From Tenuifilum thalassicum (GTDB taxonomy: Bacteria > Bacteroidota > Bacteroidia > Bacteroidales > Tenuifilaceae): a stretch of 64,000 nucleotides of DNA. The notes under the pieces are model-generated. The model was not told where the DNA came from, ran no database searches, and saw nothing but the letters and a program-made list of their open reading frames with translations. The stretch lies in assembly GCF_013265555.1 (NCBI RefSeq), contig NZ_CP041345.1, positions 558,001 to 622,000 of the forward strand, in the 5' to 3' direction. This document shows, in pieces, positions 17,993-26,301 of the stretch (position 1 is the stretch's first letter; every line of letters begins with the position of its first letter). A program made the position numbers and the translations under genes.

Positions 17993-18028
17993 AAAAAAAA
18001 AGGGTGTCAATGTAATCATTAACACCCT
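17993..18028 (-). terminator. Terminator after the ECF sigma gene
   Basis: On the minus strand, AGGGTGT pairs with ACACCCT (7 bp, 18001-18007 with 18022-18028), followed by a run of eight T (17993-18000). It lies 20 bases beyond the sigma factor stop. Confidence 0.85.
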
Positions 18029-18049
18029 AAAATTTAGCTGAATCAAGTT

Positions 18050-18547
18050 TTATTGGTAATCTTTCAAAGAGTTCATAAGTTTTTGTCTAGAAAAGAATAT
18101 CCGACTTTTTACTGTTCCAATCTTTAGGTTAAGCTTTTCAGCTATTTCCTTGTACTTATAGCCAGATGTATGCATCTGGAACGGAATTCTAAAATCATCG
18201 TCAAGCTCATTAATCTTTTTACTGATCTCGCTGTGCGAGTACATGGAATCGGGGCCATACGTGTCGGGCTTGCTGTTTAACAGGAATTGGTTAGGGCTAC
18301 CGTCAATTGTAGTGTTCTGTTTTACCGATTTGCGGTAGTTGTTAATGAAGGTGTTTTTCATGATTGTAAAGGTCCAAGCTTTGATGTTAGTATTTGCCTC
18401 AAACTTGTCCTTGTAGGTTAATGCTTTTAAGTAGGTTTCTTGAAGCAAATCGCGAGCATCTTCCTGATTTGCTGTGAGGCTGTATGCAAACCTTTCTAGG
18501 TTTGGTTCCAGCTCTATTAATGCTTGGTTGAATTCTTGCTGTGACAT
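18050..18547 (-). CDS. ECF-type RNA polymerase sigma factor
   Basis: This 165-aa protein has the two domains of extracytoplasmic-function sigma factors. Region 2 spans residues 10-75 (QEDARDLLQETYLKALTYKDKF...WTFTIMKNTFINNYRK) and region 4 spans about 112-160 (IPFQMHTSGYKYKEIAEKLNLKIGTVKSRIFFSRQKL). The region between is the usual variable linker. No anti-sigma factor is encoded beside it, unlike most ECF genes. The MerR/B12 regulator lies upstream on the same strand, separated by a terminator, so the two are probably independent units. Target promoters are unknown. Confidence 0.92.
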   Translation of the reverse strand: MSQQEFNQALIELEPNLERFAYSLTANQEDARDLLQETYLKALTYKDKFEANTNIKAWTFTIMKNTFINNYRKSVKQNTTIDGSPNQFLLNSKPDTYGPDSMYSHSEISKKINELDDDFRIPFQMHTSGYKYKEIAEKLNLKIGTVKSRIFFSRQKLMNSLKDYQ

Positions 18548-18712
18548 ATGTTTTGGTTTTTTGTACTTAGATTAAATCTAAATAAATTGGTTATACAAAT
18601 ATAGACTAATTCTAAATAAGAAACAAGATGATATTTATCAATGTTAAATGGGGTAAAAACAGAACATGCTTAGGCAATGATAGTCGTGGGAAAGGTAATG
18701 AGACGTTTTTAT

Positions 18713-18740
18713 AAAAAAATAGCCCTGCATCAGGCAGGGC
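18713..18740 (-). terminator. Terminator after the MerR/B12 gene
   Basis: GCCCTGC (18722-18728) pairs with GCAGGGC (18734-18740). On the minus strand the stem is followed by a T run (complement of 18713-18719). It ends the unit at 18770-19660. Confidence 0.85.
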
Positions 18741-18769
18741 ATATAGCTTTAATTAGCTTTGAGTGGCGG

Positions 18770-19660
18770 CTATTTAATTATTGTTGGGTCAACTCTAGCA
18801 ATAATTTTCATTAGGTCTTGAGATGAGGAAACATATGTAAGGTATGATGGACCTGTTTTTTCAGTAAAGGCATGCCCCGTTGCTATTATTTCAACATCGG
18901 GCAACTCCTCTTTCATGGGTTTAAAGGCTTGGTCCATATCGGCGCTAACAAACGAGGATAGTGATGTGAATACCATCTTGCAATTTAGATCTTTAGCGCA
19001 TTTTATCACATCCTCAACTGGAGTCGATTGCCCAAGGTAGATGGTTTTATAGCCTGCATTCTTAGCCACATAGGCAAAGTAGAGTAATCCAATCTCGTGA
19101 AACTCGCCCTCAGGAAGGAAGAAGATTATGGGTGTAGTTTTTCCAACTTCAGGTTGTTTACATGTTCTGTAGAGCTGGCTTAGTAGGTTTCTGATAACAT
19201 TGCTGGCAAAGTGCTCATGGGTGGTAGATATTGCCCCGGTTTGCCATAGGTCGCCAAGTCGTTGGAGGTAGGGTAAAATAACGTTTTCAAATGTGTATTC
19301 TATCCCATGTTTCTCCGACCATTCATTTATCTGTTTAACAAGTTCAGGTTCATCGTACTGAATGGTGGCCGTAATCATGGGCTCAATATTTACGTTCCCA
19401 GCACGATGATCGGAAACAAACTTGGAGGCTAGGTCGGATAGTTCCTCCAGCGATAAGCTTGCCAGCTTACTTATTCTGAATCCACGTTTAAGGAGTAAGG
19501 ATAGATTAATAATGAAACGCAAGTCGTTATCGTCGTACCTGCGAATGTTTGTGTTGGTTCTTTGTGGTGAGAATATGTTATAACGCTTCTCCCACATCCT
19601 AATGGTAGATGCTCTAATGCCAGAGAGCAATTCCATTTGTCGAATTGTGTACTGTGCCAT
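18770..19660 (-). CDS. MerR family regulator with B12-binding domain (CarH/LitR-like)
   Basis: This 296-aa protein joins an N-terminal MerR helix-turn-helix (residues 1-70, YTIRQMELLSGIRASTIRMWEKRY) to a four-helix cap and a cobalamin-binding domain. The CarH light-sensing signature W-x9-EH is present (Trp139, Glu149-His150), as is the base-off B12 motif ExHEIG with His188. Known members bind adenosylcobalamin as a tetramer on DNA and release it in light, often controlling carotenoid genes. No carotenoid or photolyase genes are in the window, but an ECF sigma gene is next downstream. Light- or B12-dependent control is therefore likely but unproven. Confidence 0.9.
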   Translation of the reverse strand: MAQYTIRQMELLSGIRASTIRMWEKRYNIFSPQRTNTNIRRYDDNDLRFIINLSLLLKRGFRISKLASLSLEELSDLASKFVSDHRAGNVNIEPMITATIQYDEPELVKQINEWSEKHGIEYTFENVILPYLQRLGDLWQTGAISTTHEHFASNVIRNLLSQLYRTCKQPEVGKTTPIIFFLPEGEFHEIGLLYFAYVAKNAGYKTIYLGQSTPVEDVIKCAKDLNCKMVFTSLSSFVSADMDQAFKPMKEELPDVEIIATGHAFTEKTGPSYLTYVSSSQDLMKIIARVDPTIIK

Positions 19661-19726
19661 TTTGTTATACTGCTAAAAGTGTGTACCTCTTTAACGTAAA
19701 TTGAGCCAAAAGGTTTAACAAAATTA

Positions 19727-20368
19727 TCAGTATATTTTTCTAATTAACATCATTCCGTCTCTAAAAGGAAGTAAAACATTCTCCAGTTTTTCATCTTCTT
19801 GTATCATTCTGTTAAACTGACGGATAGCGTTTGTTTGAGCATCGTTATTGCTAGGGTTAAAAACCTTTCCATTCCATAGCACGTTATCGGCAATGATAAA
19901 TCCACCTGTGTTTAATTTATGAAGGACAGCGTTGAGGTATTGTGGATATTCCGATTTTTCGCCGTCAATAAATACTAGGTCGTAGGTATGCGAAAGCGTA
20001 TCAACTATTTCGAGTGCATTGCCTACTATTAGATTGATTTTTTGAGAGACATTCGCTTTCTTAAAAAATTCAACAATTGTGTCTTCTAACTCATCGTTAA
20101 CCTCAATGGTGTCAATCATAGCATTCTCTGGGATGGCTCGTGCCATGCAAATTGTGGAGTAGCCTGTAAATGTTCCTATTTCAAGTACGCGTTGAGGTTT
20201 TATCATGTGGCAGAGCATTTCAATAAATTTTCCTTGAATAGGCCCGCTTAGCATCCTTGGATTATAGGTGGTTAGATGCGTTTTGCGTGTTAGCTCTTCA
20301 AGAACGTCATCCACAGGAGTGGTATGATTTTTTAAGTATTCTTCTAAATCGTGATTGCTAAAGTACAT
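19727..20368 (-). CDS. Class I SAM-dependent O-methyltransferase
   Basis: This 213-aa protein matches the caffeoyl-CoA/catechol O-methyltransferase-like family (Methyltransf_3). The SAM-binding motif I is VLEIGTFTGYSTICMA near residue 65. The acidic motif is DLVFIDGEKSEYPQY, and ADNVLWNGKVFNP supplies the conserved metal-binding Asp/Asn region. It would methylate a small hydroxylated compound in the cytoplasm. The M16 peptidase gene ends 4 bases before its start, so they form a pair, although the link between the functions is not obvious. Confidence 0.9.
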   Translation of the reverse strand: MYFSNHDLEEYLKNHTTPVDDVLEELTRKTHLTTYNPRMLSGPIQGKFIEMLCHMIKPQRVLEIGTFTGYSTICMARAIPENAMIDTIEVNDELEDTIVEFFKKANVSQKINLIVGNALEIVDTLSHTYDLVFIDGEKSEYPQYLNAVLHKLNTGGFIIADNVLWNGKVFNPSNNDAQTNAIRQFNRMIQEDEKLENVLLPFRDGMMLIRKIY

Positions 20369-20372
20369 AATG

Positions 20373-21593
20373 TTACTTGTATATTAGGGTTGACAACCTA
20401 TTATTGCATAAGACCACGTTGGCCACATCCATAATATCTATTGAGTTAATTTGCTCAATCTTTTTAAACACATCATTTAAGCTATCGGGCTTATCGTATG
20501 TTAAGATGCTTTTTGCAGTGGAGATCATTAAATTCTCACCATTATCGGCCCCAATTGCAAGTTGACCAATGAGCTGTTTTTTTGCTTTTGAAAGTTGAAG
20601 AATCCCCATTCGTTTATCGCGTAAATTTTTCAGCTCCTGTAGAACTAGGTCTATTCCCTTTTCTGTATCACTTTTATCGGTTCCAAAGTAGATGGTAAAT
20701 ATTCCTGTATCGCTATATGGGGTGTATGATGATTCAATATTATAAGCCAAGCCGTGACGTTCTCGGAGCGATAGGTTGAGCCTAGAATTCATCCCAGGTC
20801 CTCCAAGAATATTATTTACCAAGTGCATGGCAATTCTTTTATCGTCATAGAGGTTGTATGCTGTTGTTCCAATAATACAATGCGATTGGTAGGTAGATTT
20901 CTTTACAGCTCTATTTATCGGTTTGTAGCTATTAATGGGTTGGCGGTTAAACTTTCGGGTATTGGAGTGGATGCCATTCATGTTTTTTTCAACCTGTTTA
21001 ATAACGCGATTAAATGATATGTTTCCAATTGAACAGAACACCATTTGATCGGTATTATAGGTGCGGTTTATAAAATCTAAGACATGAGAGCGATTAAACC
21101 TTTTAAGCTGTTGTTTTGTGCCAAGTATATTTCTTCCAAATGGGTGGTTTGGGAAGATTAGCTCCTCGAAATCGTCGAATATTAGTTCGGCAGGAGAGTC
21201 GAAATAAGAATTGATTTCATCGGCCACAACCTCTTTTTCGCGTTTTAGCTCCTTTTCTGGGAATGTGCTATGAAACATGATGTCGGAAAGGAGCTCAACG
21301 GCGCGTCCAAAATCTTGCTTTAGGAAGGTGGCATGAATAACCGTTTCCTCTTTAGCCGTGTATGCATTTAGCTCCCCGCCAACATCCTCCATACGGCTCA
21401 TTATATGAAAAGCCTTACGTTTTTTTGTCCCCTTAAAAATTACATGCTCAATGAAGTGGGCTAAACCATGTTCGTGTTCTAGCTCATCGCGCGAGCCAGT
21501 ATTTACCATTAAACAGCAATAGGCAACAGGCGAACTGGTTCGCTTGTGCGCTACTCGAATTCCATTTTGCAGAGTGTGAAGTTCAAAATCCAT
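20373..21593 (-). CDS. M16 family zinc metallopeptidase
   Basis: The protein of 406 aa has the inverted zinc motif HFIEH (His46, Glu49, His50), with the distal Glu in EKEVVADEINSY near residue 120, and the C-terminal M16 domain that forms the closed chamber. It has no signal peptide and is likely cytoplasmic, resembling processing-peptidase-like single-unit M16B proteins that work as homodimers on short peptides. An in-frame TTG at 21599 lies two codons upstream, and I chose the ATG at 21593. It is followed after 4 bases by the O-methyltransferase gene. Confidence 0.92.
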   Translation of the reverse strand: MDFELHTLQNGIRVAHKRTSSPVAYCCLMVNTGSRDELEHEHGLAHFIEHVIFKGTKKRKAFHIMSRMEDVGGELNAYTAKEETVIHATFLKQDFGRAVELLSDIMFHSTFPEKELKREKEVVADEINSYFDSPAELIFDDFEELIFPNHPFGRNILGTKQQLKRFNRSHVLDFINRTYNTDQMVFCSIGNISFNRVIKQVEKNMNGIHSNTRKFNRQPINSYKPINRAVKKSTYQSHCIIGTTAYNLYDDKRIAMHLVNNILGGPGMNSRLNLSLRERHGLAYNIESSYTPYSDTGIFTIYFGTDKSDTEKGIDLVLQELKNLRDKRMGILQLSKAKKQLIGQLAIGADNGENLMISTAKSILTYDKPDSLNDVFKKIEQINSIDIMDVANVVLCNNRLSTLIYK

Positions 21594-21820
21594 CGCCAAA
21601 AAATATTCGCAAACCTATTACATTTAAATGGTTTTGCAAAAAAGTATCGGAGTTGAGAGGGGGGGCTTGCACAATGTGATGAAAAAAATAAAATATGCAC
21701 AATATATTAAAAGCATAGCCTCTCATATCTAGCATCAAAAGAATCAGAAAAGAAAATGATGAATTGATAAGTGATTGGCTAAGTGTTAATTGGTAGAAGT
21801 TGAGAAATAGATATAATAGT

Positions 21821-22822
21821 CTAATCCACCAAACTAACTACAATTCTCCCTTTCAACTTTCCGTTAAGCATTAGGTTGATGTGGTGTTGTAAATCATCTA
21901 GCTTAATCTCTTTGTAAAGTGAATGCAAGTTTTCTGGTTTCCATTCATTGGCAAGCTTGTTCCAGACAATTTCTCTGTACTTCATGGGGTAGCTTTGCGA
22001 GTCGATTCCTATTAGCGAAATGCCTCTTAAAATAAACGGGAAAACTGTTAGCTCGAGTTTAGGAGAGGCAACATTGCCACAGCAGGTTACAACTCCCATT
22101 GGCTGTGTCGATTTGATTATGTTTTCGAGAATAGTTCCACCAACAGTGTCAACTGCTCCTGCAAACATAGGTTTCAACAGGGGCTTTTTGTCAAAATTCT
22201 CAATTTCACTTCGGGGTATAATTTCATTTGCTCCGAGTTGAATCAAGAAATCTTTTTCGGTTTGTTTCCCAGTAATGGCAGAAACAGAATATCCAATCTT
22301 GCTAAGAATGGAAATGGTAAGTGTTCCAACGCCACCAGTTGCACCAGAAACAATAATTTTGCCATCGTTAGGTTTTACAAGTTCCGCTAATCGCAGAACT
22401 GAAATACCTGCTGTTAATCCAGCAGTACCGTAAATCATGGCTTCTTTCATGCTCAATCCTTCAGGAAGCCTTACAGCCCAGTCGGCTGGTACGTGAATAT
22501 ATTCTGCAAAGCCTCCATCGGTATTCATTCCTAAATCGTAGCTTGTAACTATAACAGGGTCACCTGGAATGAACTTATTGCTATTCGATTCCTGAACAAT
22601 ACCAACTGCATCGATGCCAGGCGTGTGAGGGTATGTTTTGGTTACTCCCTTGTTCCCAGTTGCCGATAGCGCATCCTTATAGTTTAGTGAGCTATAGTAA
22701 ACTCTAACTAATATTTCATTATCCTTTAGTGGGTTAAGTTCAATATCTTTAATTGAACAGATAAAGTTCCCTTCAACCTCCTCAACACGGAAGGCTTTGA
22801 ATGTGTGTTTTCCTGATTTCAT
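21821..22822 (-). CDS. YhdH/YhfP-type quinone oxidoreductase (acrylyl-CoA reductase-like)
   Basis: This protein of 333 aa is a medium-chain dehydrogenase/reductase. It has the GroES-like N-terminal half and a Rossmann fold with VSGATGGVGTLTISIL near residue 165. The zinc ligands of alcohol dehydrogenases are absent, as in the YhdH/AcuI group, whose characterised members reduce acryloyl-CoA with NADPH. A TTG at 22840 extends the frame, but the ATG at 22822 (MKSGKHTFKAF) gives the usual length. It follows the T9SS substrate gene by 18 bases and may be read from the same transcript, though no functional link is apparent. Confidence 0.88.
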   Translation of the reverse strand: MKSGKHTFKAFRVEEVEGNFICSIKDIELNPLKDNEILVRVYYSSLNYKDALSATGNKGVTKTYPHTPGIDAVGIVQESNSNKFIPGDPVIVTSYDLGMNTDGGFAEYIHVPADWAVRLPEGLSMKEAMIYGTAGLTAGISVLRLAELVKPNDGKIIVSGATGGVGTLTISILSKIGYSVSAITGKQTEKDFLIQLGANEIIPRSEIENFDKKPLLKPMFAGAVDTVGGTILENIIKSTQPMGVVTCCGNVASPKLELTVFPFILRGISLIGIDSQSYPMKYREIVWNKLANEWKPENLHSLYKEIKLDDLQHHINLMLNGKLKGRIVVSLVD

Positions 22823-22840
22823 TTTTCTGTATTTAACCAA

Positions 22841-24205
22841 TTATTTCCCTCTGAAGAGGTGCAGGAATCCCTTGTAGGGGCCTCTGGCAAATTTTCGGTT
22901 ATCCCATCCACGGGCTTCAATAATAAAGTAGTAGACGCCTTCGGCAGCATCGGTTCCGATGTTGGTTTTGCCATCCCATCCTTCCCAATCGTGTGGGTTG
23001 CCACTATACTCATATACCAGTTTACCACTCCGGCTAAATATTTTTATTGAGAATGAGCTGATAGAGCGGATGCTTGCATCGGTATCGGAGAATACAAAAC
23101 GGTCGTTAATGCCATCGCCATTGGGTGAAAAAACGTTAGGAATTATATCAGCGCTTAGCTTGGATGAGTCAACCTTTATGTCGGTAATTATGGAATCGAT
23201 GCAACCAGAAGAGGTGTTAACCGAGTAGTGGTAGATTGTATAATATCCGGGCACCATAATATTTTTATCGGGGTAGGCATCGTTTCGGGTTGCAATAAGG
23301 GAGCTATCGCGCCAAATTACATAGTTAAAATCGCCTAGGGGTTCAATTTTTTTTGTGGTCATCTTCCAGTAAATTGAATCGCAGTTAAGGCTTTTACTTT
23401 CAAGGCGCAGGCCAAGAAGCGCTTCGTATTCCCCGTTAGAGTCCCAGTCTTTCCATGAGCCATCTTCATCAACCTGAATCAAATCATCGGCTTTAGTGGC
23501 TATTGCTGTAATCTCGGGTGTTGAAAGTGATAGAGTGCGACCAAAAGGATTGACAATGGTTATTGTATAGGACGAATTGTATAGCGGAGCGGGTTCCTCA
23601 ATTACTAATCGGAGCTGTTTCTCTTGCGAAACATCAATTCTACTATCGGATGAAGTCCATGTTATATTATCGAAATATTGTTTCCCATAGGTGTTGTTCT
23701 CACGGTTTGGATTACGAGATAAATCGAAGTAGGCAAATCTGTCGTAAGGAATATTGTACGACGATGGGGTTGTGATTGGATTAAGCTCAAGAAACTCACA
23801 GTTATTGTCAATCTCGATATTGTTTAAAGTGACATCATCGGTAAAGAGCCAGCATGTGTATGTTTCGGTTGAGTCGGTATTATCAGTTATTTCAACTCGA
23901 TAGCCACCTTCGGCAAGCGATTCCTTAAGCGATTGGCTAAGATTGCTTTCCTCTGCGAAAAGCTTAAACTTTAATGAGTCGGTGTTGTACCTGTACCATT
24001 TGAAAGTTGATGGATTCCCCGTTGAATGGGCAGCGCTGAGGTTTCCTGTACTGCCATAAAAAACAAAGATGGAGTCTTGCTTGGTGGTATTAACATACTC
24101 CGTTAGCAGCGACAAATCCCTTCCTGGGGCAACTACCTGAGCATGTATGCTAATTGTTCCAGCTAAAAAAGTAAAAAATGCTATTACTGTTTGAATTGCT
24201 CTCAT
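22841..24205 (-). CDS. T9SS type B sorting domain (gliding-motility C-terminal) protein
   Basis: This 454-aa protein has a signal peptide (residues 1-22). Its C-terminus carries the type B sorting domain used by the Bacteroidota type IX secretion system: NVFSPNGDGINDRFVF around residue 365, then FSIKIFSRSGKLVYEY and WDGKTNIGTDAAEGVYYFII to the end. It should cross the outer membrane and be surface-attached or released. The middle contains Ig-like beta-sandwich modules with few landmarks and no enzymatic motif. Other T9SS genes are not in the window. The next gene begins only 18 bases downstream. Confidence 0.9.
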   Translation of the reverse strand: MRAIQTVIAFFTFLAGTISIHAQVVAPGRDLSLLTEYVNTTKQDSIFVFYGSTGNLSAAHSTGNPSTFKWYRYNTDSLKFKLFAEESNLSQSLKESLAEGGYRVEITDNTDSTETYTCWLFTDDVTLNNIEIDNNCEFLELNPITTPSSYNIPYDRFAYFDLSRNPNRENNTYGKQYFDNITWTSSDSRIDVSQEKQLRLVIEEPAPLYNSSYTITIVNPFGRTLSLSTPEITAIATKADDLIQVDEDGSWKDWDSNGEYEALLGLRLESKSLNCDSIYWKMTTKKIEPLGDFNYVIWRDSSLIATRNDAYPDKNIMVPGYYTIYHYSVNTSSGCIDSIITDIKVDSSKLSADIIPNVFSPNGDGINDRFVFSDTDASIRSISSFSIKIFSRSGKLVYEYSGNPHDWEGWDGKTNIGTDAAEGVYYFIIEARGWDNRKFARGPYKGFLHLFRGK

Positions 24206-24284
24206 TTGTTTTTAAGGTGTTGTTACATGGGTTCAGGGTATAAAACGCAATTAAATGATTAATATTTTTGATTCACTGAATTAG

Positions 24285-25592
24285 TTAGGGCAGTCGACGA
24301 ATATCAGCACCTATGGCATTAAGACGACCATCAATATTTTCGTATCCGCGGTCAATCTGTTCGATATTATGAATAACGCTTTTACCTTCGGCCGAGAGCG
24401 CAGCAATAAGGAGTGCCACACCAGCTCGAATGTCGGGCGAGGTCATTACCGTAGGACGAAGTCTTAACTTTCTGTCGTGACCAATAACCGTAGCCCGGTG
24501 AGGGTCGCAAAGAATGATTTGTGCCCCCATATCAATAAGCTTATCGACAAAGAACAGGCGGCTCTCAAACATTTTTTGATGAATCAGAACAGAGCCTTTA
24601 GCCTGAGTTGCAACCACAAGAAATACGCTAAGCAGGTCGGGAGTTAGTCCAGGCCATGGGGCATCGGCAATGGTTAGGATTGAACCATCAATAAAGGTCT
24701 CAATCTCATAGTGCTGCTGCGCTGGGATATGTATATCATCATTTTGTACCTCGAACTGAATTCCCATTCGGCGGAATGCATCAGGAATAATGCCGAGATT
24801 ACTGTATGAAACATTTTTAATGGTGATGTCGCTAGCGGTCATGGCAGCCAAGCCAATGAATGAGCCAATCTCAATCATGTCGGGCAGTATGGTATGGGTA
24901 CAGCCTCCAAGGGATTCAACTCCATCAATAGTTAGCAGGTTGGAACCAATGCCCGAAATTTTAGCGCCCATGCTAACAAGCATTTTGCACAGCTGCTGAA
25001 CATAAGGTTCGCAAGCGGCATTGTATATTGTTGTTCTACCAGGAGTAAGAACTGCAGCCATTAGTATATTTGCTGTACCTGTAACCGAAGCTTCGTCGAG
25101 CAGCATATATGCACCACGCATATTCTCCCCTTTGAGGGAGAAGAAGTTTTCGCGATTGTTGAAATCGAATTTAGCGCCAAGTTTTTGGAATCCTAGCAGG
25201 TGGGTGTCAAGCCTACGTCGGCCAATTTTATCGCCACCAGGCTTTGGAGCATATGCTTTGCCATATCGTGCAAGTAGAGGTCCAACAACCATTATTGATC
25301 CCCTAATGGCCGATGCTTTAGTCTTGAATTCCTCTGTAGTCAAGTACTCAATATCAACATTTGAAGCCCTGAAGGTGCACTCCGATGGAGCTGTTCTTTT
25401 GACTTCAACTCCCAATCCTTGAAGTAGTTCAATTAGCTTGTTTACATCACGTATATTAGGTATATTTTTGATGGTAACGGGTTCTGAGGTTAGCAAGGTG
25501 GCACAAAGTACCTGTAGTGCTTCGTTTTTTGCTCCTTGAGGGAATAACTCACCTTTTAGCGGTTTACCACCATAAACTTCAAATGTTGCCAT
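24285..25592 (-). CDS. murA: UDP-N-acetylglucosamine 1-carboxyvinyltransferase
   Basis: This 435-aa EPSP-synthase-fold enzyme makes the first committed step of peptidoglycan synthesis, adding enolpyruvate from PEP to UDP-GlcNAc. The N-terminal GAKNEALQVL motif and the flexible loop are present. The loop reads PKPGGDKIGRRR, so the catalytic Cys (E. coli Cys115) is replaced by Asp121. This change is known from naturally fosfomycin-resistant MurA enzymes and is compatible with catalysis. The length and other conserved residues (such as DGSILTIADAPWPGLTPD) are normal. It lies 11 bases after the DUF4290 gene on the same strand, so the two probably form an operon. Confidence 0.96.
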   Translation of the reverse strand: MATFEVYGGKPLKGELFPQGAKNEALQVLCATLLTSEPVTIKNIPNIRDVNKLIELLQGLGVEVKRTAPSECTFRASNVDIEYLTTEEFKTKASAIRGSIMVVGPLLARYGKAYAPKPGGDKIGRRRLDTHLLGFQKLGAKFDFNNRENFFSLKGENMRGAYMLLDEASVTGTANILMAAVLTPGRTTIYNAACEPYVQQLCKMLVSMGAKISGIGSNLLTIDGVESLGGCTHTILPDMIEIGSFIGLAAMTASDITIKNVSYSNLGIIPDAFRRMGIQFEVQNDDIHIPAQQHYEIETFIDGSILTIADAPWPGLTPDLLSVFLVVATQAKGSVLIHQKMFESRLFFVDKLIDMGAQIILCDPHRATVIGHDRKLRLRPTVMTSPDIRAGVALLIAALSAEGKSVIHNIEQIDRGYENIDGRLNAIGADIRRLP

Positions 25593-25603
25593 AAGGAATT
25601 AGA

Positions 25604-26188
25604 TTAGCGTTTGCGATGATGCTTTGATCGCCGGTTACCTCTTACCTCTCGCTTGTCGATTAGTTTTGAGCCAGGAGCCATAATAAGTTTTCCACCGCTA
25701 AGGGTTTCCATATCACGGAAAATATCCTCATCGGTTACCGACTCCTTATTCCAAGTGATGTTAGCTTTTTTCATTTGGTTGGCTATGAGCTGCTTAAAGG
25801 CTTCCTTCTCTGGGCCCTCTTCCATCTCAATGGCCTTCGCAATCATCTGCTCAATTATTCTTCCGTAGTGCTTATAGTGGATGGGGTTATTGGGGTAGGG
25901 AACCTTTCTGGGTTTTTCGTTGTATTTTTCCAGTTGAGGTTTTGGGAATGGGGAATCTATATCAAGTTTAAAGTCGGACATGATAAATAGGTGGTCCCAA
26001 AGTTTTTGGCGAAAGTCGTTGATGTTACGTAAATGAGGGTTCTGGTTCCCCATTATAACGATGAGCGATCGCGCAAGCCTGTTCCTTTCCTCCCTATCTT
26101 CCAAGTTGGTAATATAATCTACCATCTGTTGGATGTGCCTTCCATACTCTGGCAGTCGCAACTTTTTCCTTTGTGTATTGTAGTCCAT
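25604..26188 (-). CDS. DUF4290 domain protein
   Basis: This 194-aa protein corresponds to DUF4290, a family I know only from Bacteroidota. It begins with the conserved LRLPEYGRHIQQMVDYI and contains a YKHYGRIIEQMIAKAIEM segment that repeats the same theme. The C-terminus is basic (RRSKHHRKR) and might bind nucleic acid or phosphorylated partners. No signal peptide is present, so it is cytoplasmic. It sits immediately upstream of murA, an arrangement common in related genomes as I recall, suggesting a link with cell-wall or growth control. The molecular function is unknown. Confidence 0.85.
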   Translation of the reverse strand: MDYNTQRKKLRLPEYGRHIQQMVDYITNLEDREERNRLARSLIVIMGNQNPHLRNINDFRQKLWDHLFIMSDFKLDIDSPFPKPQLEKYNEKPRKVPYPNNPIHYKHYGRIIEQMIAKAIEMEEGPEKEAFKQLIANQMKKANITWNKESVTDEDIFRDMETLSGGKLIMAPGSKLIDKREVRGNRRSKHHRKR

Positions 26189-26301
26189 TGAAAATGATTA
26201 ACTGTGAATATATAAAACTTATACGTTGCCTACATTACAAATATAAATCAACGAAGGCAAAAATCAAAAAGAGTTACTTACTGTGAAGGCAGAACAGATT
26301 A

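Noticed and set aside
17744-18046. 100-codon minus frame
   Set aside because: Phe/Ile-rich, no signal or neighbour, and it contains the terminator of the ECF sigma gene.
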